64,000 bases of DNA from Meghimatium bilineatum (Eukaryota; Mollusca; Gastropoda; Stylommatophora; Philomycidae), in contig CM067315.1 in NCBI GenBank assembly GCA_034231615.1, positions 30,909,631 through 30,973,630 on the forward strand, read 5' to 3'. The stretch's first letter is position 1; each line of letters starts with the position of its first letter. The position numbers and the translations under genes were made by a program. This document shows, piece after piece, positions 23,401 to 35,400 of the stretch. The notes under the pieces are model-generated. The model was not told the DNA's origin. It ran no database searches and was given only the letters and a program-made list of their open reading frames with translations.

Positions 23401-26400
23401 CGTCTGAACATGACACTGGAGGAAGCTGGGCAGCTCATACAGAACCGTGAGGCTTGCAGAGTGAGTGGCAGTGAGGACAACGTTCTGCAAAGGACACATC
23501 ACATAGAGAGAGAGATGGGTGAATTAACTGAGTTGAACAGGTAGTTACAGCAGACAAACCTACCATTAATTTAAACTTTTTCGTTAGTAAAGGCAAGAAT
23601 ATATAAACTGCATATACAGTACTAAAGAGACACCATACACTAGAATGACAAAGCTCATTCATTTATAAATGCTGTCAAATTTATTGATATGGCATGAAAA
23701 GAAGAATATCAGTAAAAATAGCGAGTATTCCCTTTTCCAAGCCATTGGGAAATCGGTGATAGGCCGATATTGTTCATTGACCAACAGCATACCTAGGATG
23801 ATGTCAGCATCAAACTGCCACCTATAGTTTCCCCAGCAGATCTGGTACCCATTTCCCTAGGCTGGGCTGACCTGTTCATGATTTTAAAAATATTTCTAGT
23901 TGAACTGAAGTTGAGCCTTGGATTACCCAAACATGAAGCCAGTTCACTAACAACTGAACTACCACAGCCCTATTGATATGAGTACCATTCTAAAATTTGT
24001 GGAATGCATGTTTACACATGTACAGACAGAATTCTAGAAAACAACTAATGGTGTGAAAGTTGTTCGACTCAATTGAATTGTCAGCAATTGTGATTTCAGG
24101 CTAAGAATTAATTAAAATATTTAATCTGAGTTAGTGAAGACATTTGATAAAACAGTTTGGTGTGCATTTAACGATGAAAAATCTACCATGATGTTTCTAC
24201 TGAATGTATTTGCACCATTTCAATCATCGAATGTAAGTTTAGATTATTTTTGTTGAGCATTTATAAGCATATGATTATAATTTCATTCTAATAAAATATG
24301 AAAACTGTGTAAAACCTCTTTAGTTCACGGTTTTGAGAGCCGCAGTGGTGTAATGTTAAGTCATTCACCTGCTGACTAGCAAACCCGGATTTTAAATCCA
24401 CTCATGGTTTGAAATAAAAAAAAATTATTCCCATCGTTCACCAAGCCACCAGGAAGTAGGATGAAACTGTGTTATTACTCTGGTTTATTACTCATATTGC
24501 CGTTACCTTAATTCAAAGTAGTGCATACAGTAGAAATAATGGCAGTGACCTGGGCCTTGAATTGGAAGAAAACACAGTACAACTCATGCTGCATCTCAGC
24601 GAATCAATTAGTATGATCAAGAAAATAGAAGCAGACTATTCGTTAACAGTGGCTTGATACTGTAGGGAGGTCAAAGTTGGAGGGTGTCACATTCATTTTT
24701 GTGCCTGGTCATTTGGGTGTTCAAGGCAATGAGAGAGCGGATAGATTGGCAGGTTCCGTCACTGTATTGAGTTGCAGGGCAGTGGATCATACTGATATAT
24801 TGAACGGTGAGAGAAACTGAACGATCAAATGGAAGATGATGATTCCTTTTCCTTGAAACATGAATAAATCAGCTGGGCTTGAAATGCAACATGGCAAGAA
24901 ATGAATATTATGAAATGTAACATGGTAAAAAATGAACATTATGAAATGTACCTTGGTAAGAAATGAATATTATTATGAAATGTAACATGGTAAGGTATGA
25001 ACATTATGAAATGTAGCTTGGTAAGAAATGAATATTATTATGAAATGTAACATGATAAGATATGAACATTATGAAATGTAGCTTGGTAAGAAATTAATAT
25101 TATTATGAAATGTAACATGATAAGATATGAACATTATGAAATGTAGCTTGGTAAGAAATGAATATTATTATGAAATGTAACATGGTAAGATATGAACATT
25201 ATGAAATGTAGCTTGGTAAGAAATGAATATTATTATGAAATGTAACATGGTAAGATATGAACATTATGAAATGTAGCTTGGTAAGAAATGAATATTATTA
25301 TGAAATGTAGCTTGGTAAGAAATGAATATTATTATGAAATGTAACATGGTAAGATATGAACATTATTATGGACTGCAAAGAATGTCAACCAACAGAGAAC
25401 TGGAACTGTCAGTCGTCTTGTAATTACAGATATACTCAGTGAGGGGATTGGAACACCTATGAATGTGTCTTATGTGCAGTAATGAAGATCTCTTGACTAA
25501 CTAATTAAAATACTGCACACACAAGGAGAGTGGTAGCCTAGTTGATAGTGAGCTTGCTTGCTATTACAGGTTACAAGTGCCAAGTTCAAAACCATGTCAG
25601 GACAAAAAAATCTGGGTTGTGATTTCTCGCTTGACTTTACCACTCCTCCAATCGACTCAGCTCTAATTGAGTACCTGACACATGAGTTAGTGGAGGTAAA
25701 GACAGAAGGGAAGGGAACTTGTCACCCAAACCTAATAGTTGCTGCGGCTTAGTACATGAACAGTTATCTTCATTCCCGACAACAGGCTGCTACTATGGGA
25801 CTTACCTCTACCGCATACACAAATACATACATATAAAATGTTAGTTCAATAACAGTTTCTGAAAATGTTGGATCACACAAAAAAATTACACTGCACAAAC
25901 AACTTTAAGATCCACTCACGCTGGCAAATCATTACAGGGAATATTGGTGATGTTTCATGTTTTCAGAGTTATTATTAGCTGAAAATAATTCTAATCTAAC
26001 TTTTACAATAGAATGTTTTTAATTGTTTTGAATTAATTAGTAAAATTTATTTTTGTTTTCATAAGTCAAAAACTGTGCCAAATAAACCAGATGAAACATC
26101 CCCTTCTACTGAATCATCTGCAAATTCTGCATCAGCAGCAACAACACCCACAGCTATAGCACAAAGTGATAAACCAACTGAGACAGCATCTGCTCAAAGG
26201 TATATCAGCTTTTCTTTAAGCAAAATATTTCCTTTTTGATTTATTTCAGAAAATGTGCCATTTTACACACATATGCTCATGTCTTGTTCTTACTGACATT
26301 AGGTCAGCCAAAAAAGTGGTGGTAGGGTTTAACTGACTTACACATCTGCTGCGAGAAAGTCAGTGCCGATTGTGTATAGATCACGTGACAGTAAACATGA

Positions 26401-29400
26401 TATTTGCTGTTTGTCCGTTGCAAGAAATCATGTGAGTAATGAAGATATTACAAGAACTGTTGGAACACACCATGAGGTCAAATATATTCAAAAACAGACT
26501 GAAATGATGATTCTACAAATTAATGAGAATGAATCCATACAACAAGAGCATACAATATAGAATTGAAACTGCAAGAGACAGATTAAGACTAAGAAGGAGT
26601 GTATTGTAGGAGTTACCAACATTAACAGACACCAGGAAGAAAGGTAGAAATATCAAGAAAGTGTATAACCGTTATGCACTGGTATGGAGCGGAGTTGATA
26701 CAAAAGAGAGAGCAACACATGGAGTAGGATAACTTTCAATGGATGATGTGCTAATATACTGATGTTTTCCACTTGTGGAAGCCCCCATAGCATTTTATCT
26801 GTATCGTTATATTTGCTTTTTGGTGCAATGTTCAGAGAACCTAGCATTGTACATCACAGTCGATGAAACAGATGAGCTCGAGCCCTGACTATTGTACTAG
26901 CTGCCAACATTTACATGGTGCTCCAGCTATCAAGAGGTGGCACATATGGTGTGGTGAAAAGCAACTCTGCACAAAATGTTACAATTCCTTGGAAGAGCAC
27001 AGAACCAGGCAAATATGGTAGCTGTTCATAATTAGAGAGCCGCCTTGGGTGGTGGGAAATGCATAACTGGCTACCCCACCATTCCTACTGACCATGGTCC
27101 TAAGACTGGTTCCATCACCCCTGTGTCCATGTGGGAAGGCAACACAAACCGCAGAGTATAGAGCATATTCTGCAAAACTTCATTGTACTAAATCAGTTAA
27201 GGGAGGAGCACTGACCCACAGCAAATCCACAGAAAGTTGTATGAGTGCCTTGAGGAACTTTCAAATACAACATTTATCAAGAAAGACGAACTTGCTGTGT
27301 AGACATGTTAAACTGTGCACGAGAAGAGGAAGATTAGAGATTCATTATGTTTATTGTTTTTCATCCCTATGCAAACTTTTTATTTAAAACATTGTCTGAC
27401 ATTCTTAGTATGTTATTTTGCTCTTGATAACACTTTAATTACCATATTTTTGTTCATACGTACAAACTTTCATGAGTGGATGCCCCTGTAGAATAGAAGA
27501 TTTGAAATATTTAAATGGTGATGAAATAATCCCTTAGCTGTGGGTGAATAACTCTTGATAACCCATAGCCTTTCTGACAGAAGCACTGGTTCTTCGCAGT
27601 TGTGTAACTGATGCAATACCTGGACACATATAAAGTCTCAAAGACATGCTTGTGCAAGAGGGGGTTTATGGATGCATTTTTCACCCCCTGAAGGCAGGCA
27701 TTTCAATTATCCCATATCCCAGGATTACCACGTCCTGCCAGGAGCACTGCACACATTTCTGGGCTAACAAGCTCATTATTCTTCTGTCAGATTTGTTAGC
27801 CATTACAATTGTGGCAAATCTAGTATTCTTCACAACTTTATTAGTCTACTACAAAAGAACAACAGTGCAATATCTACTGACGCACATCTCCTCACCATCC
27901 ATGGAGAATATCTGACAGAAGACAAAAGTAAGGAACTGAGACAAGATGGGACAATAATTTTTTCACAGTTGGCAGTTGACCTATCCCCCAACTTTCCTTC
28001 TTTGTCTCCTGCTGATAGCCTGGAAATAAGATAGTGACCCTATCCTTGTACCCTGAACTTCAATCTAGGTCCTGGTTGCCACACAGGTGGAAATTTATGA
28101 TGAAACCACAAGCGAGAAACTCATGGAAAGAATTAAGCAGACACTATTAGATAGAGAGAACTCAAGAAACTTTGCTAGATAGAACACAACAGGTCTTCCA
28201 GCTCTGTCACTGAGACACTAATCATAGGTTTTAATTGGTCACTTTCTGCATACCAAATGCCACAGGCCAATGAAAAGCATGGAGTAACTTCTTGCAGTGT
28301 CAGAAGTGGGGAGCCTTTCACTAGAGAAAGCAGAGGATAGGACATCATCAAGGGGACCAATGGAAAGTATTGTAAGATGTATTGTTTTGGAATTAATGGG
28401 GAAAGATACAATTTTGAAGACCAAGAAATGCCCAGAAGAATGAGTTGGATATAGATTTTTAAAAAAGATGGGTAGAGCATAAGACGCTGGAAGCAATAGC
28501 AAAAAATGGGACAAGATAGATGTTTGATGAGAACTATACTCTGTAGGGGGCTAAAATGTGTATACATATCAGTAGAATAAATCCATGTTACTATTTCAAT
28601 CATTTATATTTTAATATTGTTGAAATTGATTGCACTTCAACTCTGTACATTTTCTGTTCATCTTAGTAATGTCAGAGCTGCACAGGCAGCTGCTGCTGCT
28701 GCAGTCAGCCCTGCAAGAACAGAAGCTCTTGGTGACAGTCTTCAGTTTGCAGAGAGTAATTTAGTCACAGGGCAGGCCTATGAGAACATGGTCCAACAAC
28801 TCTTGAATATGGGCTTTGAACGTGACAGCGTTGTCCGTGCACTCCGAGCCAGTTTTAATAATCCAGATCGAGCAGTGGAGTATCTCCTGGCGGTGAGATT
28901 TTTGTTGATACTTTTTTCACATTTCTGGATTTCTGGGAGTATGCATTTAGACATGAATTTCCTGATGATCACGCATAATATTGGTAGTATATATTCTGGA
29001 AACAGGGTACAAGTATATTAAAAAATGAATAAATTGAAAAAATGTTCCAACCAGGGCTCCATAAAAATTATAGGCATATATCATCAAACACATGCATTGT
29101 TATTATATCAAATGTTATGTCAATATTTTAAAATTATGTTCGTGCCCAATCCTGTGCTATATCTTCCAGTATTGTATTAAAATATGTCTATTTCTGCGCA
29201 TTGACCAGATCTCTAACTGCCCTGTCCGTAGGTAATGTGACCATACTAAAGTTGGATGTATGTGGCCAAAAAATGTAGATATCACAGCACAGCTGTAAAC
29301 ACAATGCATTCCTTTCTCCAGGTTACATCTTGCTAACCAGCAATAGTTAATGAGTACAGACTATATGCTGATGACACATTGCCTTTGTTTGTTAGCCTTT

Positions 29401-32400
29401 ATTCTCAAACTCGCGCTGGAACTCTCTTATTGCTGGACAATGGTCTTACTAGATTTGCAGTTGGATGTAGTCCACAGCATGAAGTTGTGTTGAGTCACCT
29501 TTTTATTTATGCCAATGGTCTGTCTAATCCAGCTTCAGCGGTTCACATTTCTTGTAACTATGAGCCCCGAAGGTCTTAAAGGGCTAATCATATTTACAAT
29601 AATAGTAACACAGCGAGGCCAGATTTAGTAATTAAAGAATAATAAAGTTAATTAATAATTGAAGCACATCATATGCAAGACATTGTCAACTATCATCAAT
29701 TTTCTTTATGTATAACACTCCTTATGTATTTCATTATCCTTGCCTCTGTGTCCATGTGGGCAGGCAGCACAGACTGATGTACATATTCTTGCAATGCTGC
29801 ATTATACTAAACTAGTTGAAGACAAAGCACTGGCTCAGAGAGACAGACATCTACTGAAAGCTTTATGGAAGTCTTGAGAAGATTTCACATACAGCAACAT
29901 TTATCAATAAAACCAGACTTGCCGTGTAAACGTTGAACTGCTTACAAGTGGAAGATTATTCTTGCGAGGGCTAATTGTGAATTTGTGTATTACCTGGTGT
30001 ATCACACTATTATTACTTTTGTAATCTTTTAGGGTATACCAGATGAAGGTACAGAAGAAGCATTTGGAAATACATCAGCGTTGAGACCATCAGGAGAGAG
30101 TGAATCAAATGACTCGGTTGGATCAAATCCTTCATCAGAAAATGCTAGTTTGTCACAAACAGGAGGTAATATTTGCATAATCTATTTCTTCTTTACTTCA
30201 AATTATTGTATCTTTTTTTTTCTTCTGCGTTTAATGTCAAACTCCTGTAGATTGGCAGAATGAAGTTCAGAGAATAGAATGTGTCATGGTTTACAGCTTA
30301 GCTCTCATTTGTTTCTTTCAACCTGACACATTAGCATGGCCTCTTGGTCATTTTGATCATCTATGGCAGGGATTCTCAGCCTTTTCAGATGATGAGCACT
30401 GCCCATATGTAATTGTCAGTGCCTGCAAGCACTTTTTAGTTTGCATGGTGGGAGCATGTCCTTATGAGAGCACCAAGGTGCTCACAAGCACCAAGTTGAG
30501 AATGCTTGATCTATGAGATCAACTTTTATCCACAAAACTTCCTTAGTCATATCTTATGACAGGTTGCAGTGCCAATATTCTTTGTTTCTCTTTTGGACCC
30601 CGGCAATACATAGCATAAAATTATTTTATTCTTTTTTTTTTTTGCTTAGAGTTTTTGGAGACCTTTGAAGGATTCACTTGATTTATTGTCAAACTCAAGA
30701 TAAGCAGAATACATGTTAATATTTTAAGTTGGGTTCAATCCTGCTTACATAACAGGCAAAACCCTGGAAGGTCTGCAGAATAGAGAAGTGTTGCTCCATC
30801 GGGGGTTCCTGGGGGGGGGGGGGGGGAGGATAAATTGGGGGAAATGTGTAAAATTCTAAAATCTTTTTTAAATTGGGGACAATGTCTCCAACACTCTTCC
30901 CTATTTGTGTTAATGATTGTGTAAAAGCTTTCCACTACTGGAGTGAAAAAGCTCTATGCGAAGGTGACCTTGTAATGTGGTGAAAGTGGCACTGTGCACA
31001 GGTGACCTTGTAATGTAGTGTACTGACGAACACTCCAAAGCAGAATAGAATAGAATGCAACATGCATCTAAAAAATTCAAGACATGGTCTGAGAGGTCAT
31101 AATAAAAATACCTCTGCAGTTCTGTTCCCCCTTTTCCCCAAAGGAAAAGAAGGCCAGAATACATTTAGAAACTGCCATCATCAAGGAAGAAGACTCATCT
31201 TAGTATCACCTTCGATAAAAGTCTCACTTGGAACAAGCACATTGAAAAGAACAGAAGGGAAAGCCCTATAAATGATTAGGCATACTAATAAAACTAGTAG
31301 ACACAAGTTGCGGTTCCTACTCTAACAAAGATATACAAAGGAATTAGTAAGCCCCCACTTAATTTGGTTGATTAGTTTGGTCATCGGCTGAAAATGCCCA
31401 TCTCCCGAATTTGGATAACGTGCAAAATCAAGTGCTCCAACTCATCACAGAAACTATGAAGACCATACCAATACTGAAGCTGCATAAAGTTACCAATTTG
31501 TAACAACTAACACGTTGAAGAGAAAAAGCCTAATCCAGATAAAAAATATAGTAGCGAGATAACTTCATGCACACCATGATAATGCACACTGTGAAGAAAA
31601 GACTTGATGATCTAGCACTGGACGAGTAAAACTTTGTATCATTGTCCATCATAGAAAAGTGCTAAGTTGACAGTATCTAGCAGATCTACCCACAAAAATA
31701 TCACCCTTCTGGGTGCAAACAAATGATTGCCTAAAAATAAACACATCAATCAGTAGTATCAAGGAAATGAATGATCTGCAAAAGCGAACTCCCACAATGA
31801 GCATTGTCTAAGAAGAATTTCCTGAGCAATCATTGATACATGCATTTCCAGATAGATCATCTACAAATGCTGGCATCCTTATAACATACCCTGATCATTG
31901 CTCTCAAACAGAATCTATCCTCACAGGAAAATGTGCCAACTATAATGCAGTAGAACAAGCTGCCTCATGATAGACATGTACTTCAGTGGGTGCTATTCAC
32001 ACTGTAGTGTCCAAGAAAATGAAATGGTTGATGAGCTGGCTGAAAAGGGAGAAAAGTGTATGCAGGAAAATGGTGGAGTCCCATATTAAGAAAATAACAT
32101 CATCATCAAGTGCTGTCTCCGCAACGAAGGTTGGCTGCAATGGATCTCCAACATCCCCTGTCTCTTGTCTTGATGGTGCACTCTGCTAGACTTAACCAGT
32201 CCATCGTGTGATGTTATTCTCCCACTTGTATCTCTGCCTACCTCTTGCTCGCCTCCCTTTGACTTTACCCTCAAGTAAGGTCTTCAATAAGGTGTCACAA
32301 GAAAATAACAGAGCTATACAAAATATCAGAAGGGAGCATAGAATGACAAAAGATGCTTACCACTACCTAAATGAACAGGGACAGATCACCATACCTTGCC

Positions 32401-35400
32401 TGAGGACAGGACACAGCAGGAATGTGACTGTGTGCCACACTACTGTGCACTTGTGGAACAGATGAACAGACCTATGAAGATGCTCTGCAGAACTGTCCCT
32501 AGTGTGAACAATTGAGAGAGACTGCTGGCCCAACTTCGTAATCGTGCAGGCAAAGATCAAGGGAACCATGGAAGAGCTGCAGGCAATGATAGAGTTTATC
32601 CATAAAGCTTAGGAAAGAGATATACATCTTGATATCACCTTTGATAAAGGGCTGACTTGCAACATGCACATTGAAAAAAAAACAGAAGAGAAAACTCACA
32701 TTTTATTAGGCATACTGATAAATCTTGCAGACACAAGTTGCATGCATACTTTAATAAAGATATACAAAGGTGTAGGAAACCACCACTTAAAGTTTGGCCT
32801 ATTTTGGTCATCTGCTGCAAAATACCCATCTCCCGAATGGGTATGATGGTGCAGATATCAAGTAGTTGAAGAAACAAAAAAGTAAGAAAGAAGCATCTCA
32901 GTTTATATGTTATCTCCATTGTATTTCCTTCCCCAGGCACTGGCAGTGATAACCCTTTAGCTTTCCTGGTTTCACAGCCTCAGTTTCAGAGAATGCGGCA
33001 AGCAATTCAAGAAAATTCTCAGCTTTTGCCAAGCCTACTACAACAGATTGGTGAAACAAACCCACCTCTCCTGCAGGTAACATACAAAATATATATCCCA
33101 CCTCTTTTGTAGTTATTGATTTGAATAAAGCTCTTCTCGTACAGGTAACATGTCCTATGTCTTCTATTGCTAATGGTTTTAGAAATCCACTTACCCCAGA
33201 AACCTGGATTTGTGGGTGTTGAGGGAAGTGAAAGAGTAGACAGACTTGACAGTTTTGTTACTGTAGCACTCTCCACCTTGTTGAATATTCTCTGACAGTT
33301 TTGTTACTGTAGCACTCTCCACCTTGTTGAATATCCTCTAATAGTTTTGTTACTGTAGCACTCTCCACCTTGTTGAATATCCTCTAATAGTTTTGTTACT
33401 GTAGCACTCTCCACCTTGTTGAATATTCTCTGACAGTTTTGTTACTGTAGCACTCTCCACCTTGTTGAATATCCTCTAATAGTTTTGTTATTGTAGCACT
33501 CTCCACCTTGTTGAATATCCTCTAATAGTTTTGTTACTGTAGCACTCTCCACCTTGTTGAATGCTCTCTGACAGTTTTGTTACTGTAGCACTCTCCACCT
33601 TGTTGAATGCTCTCTGACAGTTTTGTTACTGTAGCACTCTCCACCTTGTTGAATATCCTCTTGACAGTTTTGTTACTGTAGCACTCTCCACCTTGTTGAA
33701 TATCCTCTTGACAGTTTTGTTACTGTAGCACTCTCCACCTTGTTGAATGCTCTCTGACAGTTTTGTTACTGTAGCACTCTCCACCTTGTTGAATATCCTC
33801 TTGACAGTTTTGTTACTGTAGCACTCTCCACCTTGTTGAATATCCTCTTGACAGTTTTGTTACTGTAGCACTCTCCACCTTGTTGAATGTTCTCTGACAG
33901 TTTTGTTACTGTAGCACTCTCCACCTTGTTGAATGTTCTCTGACAGTTTTGTTACTGTAGCACTCTCCGCCTTGTTGAATATCCTCTTGACAGTTTTGTT
34001 ACTGTAGCACTCTCCACCTTGTTGAATGTTCTCTGACAGTTTTGTTACTGTAGCACTCTCCACCTTGTTGAATATCCTCTTGACAGTTTTGTTACTGTAG
34101 CACTCTCCACCTTGTTGAATATCCTCTTGACAGTTTTGTTACTGTAGCACTCTCCACCTTGTTGAATGTTCTCTGACAGTTTTGTTACTGTAGCACTCTC
34201 CACCTTGTTGAATATCCTCTAATAGTTTTGTTACTGTAGCACTCTCCACCTTGTTGAATATCCTCTTGACAGTTTTGTTACTGTAGCACTCTCCACCTTG
34301 TCTCCACCTTGTTGAATGTTCTCTGACAGTTTTGTTACTGTAGCACTCTCCACCTTGTTGAATATCCTCTTGACAGTTTTGTTACTGTAGCACTCTCCAC
34401 CTTGTTGAATGTTCTCTGACAGTTTTGTTACTGTAGCACTCTCCACCTTGTTGAATATCCTCTAATAGTTTTGTTACTGTAGCACTCTCCACCTTGTTGA
34501 ATATCCTCTAATAGTTTTGTTATTTCTAAATTATTTAATGTTATTTTTTCCTGCAGATAATTAGTCAAAACCAAGAGCGATTTGTGCAGATGTTGAATGA
34601 ATCAGATGATGGTTCTGATGACCAGGAAGGAAGTCCAGGAGCTGGTGGGACACACCCACAACCTGGTTACATCTCCATCACACCTGATGAGAAAGTTGCG
34701 ATTGACAGAGTAAGTGATATACCGGATCTCCTTTTCTGATCTTGTATACCTTGAGGTTCTCAAACTTTGAGGATGTTGTCCTGTGTTATCTGTTATGTTT
34801 TGTGGTTTGCAGCTACATTATTGCATCTATTTCTGTCAGTCTGATAGTTCTTATTGCACATATTCTTACTTGTCAGAGATAGGAGTTTGGGATTTACTCA
34901 GTTGCTAGCCCACTGACTTTATAATCTAATGTTTGTATTCAACTCACAAAACATTTACTCTTCTGTTAAGAAGCACTGCCATAGATGACAGAATTCTACT
35001 TGGATACAATATTCCCTCTAATTTTATTCTTATGTGAACATATCTGAAGATGTCTGAGCGGTGAACAAGTCAGTAGGTACCAGATTTTACTAATCAAAAA
35101 AGGTAATTTGCTTGTTCTTTATGTGTGCGAGGTATTGCATTTCATGAGCAGCACGTTTTAATTAATTTGTTTTTCCTGCATCCGTTCTTAAACTCCTGCA
35201 GATTAGCAGGATGTAGTCCGGAGAACGGAATGCTTTGTATCATGGTTTGCAGCATCGCTGCCATATCTGCGCCTTTCGGCCTGACACATCCGACTTCAGC
35301 GTGGCTTTGGGTCACTGACCCTATATGGGATGGGACAGCCAACTCCATCCCATAATCTCCTTAGTCGCCTTTTACGACATGCGTGGAAGGTAAACACTGT

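Noticed and set aside
28175-28603. 142-codon minus-strand ORF overlapping RAD23 intron 4
   Set aside because: Hydrophobic, no recognised motif, no splice-consistent neighbours. Treated as chance.
33860-34446. Minus-strand frames encoding repeated [17 protein letters not shown]
   Set aside because: Produced by the RAD23 intron 7 minisatellite on the opposite strand. No splice or start context.
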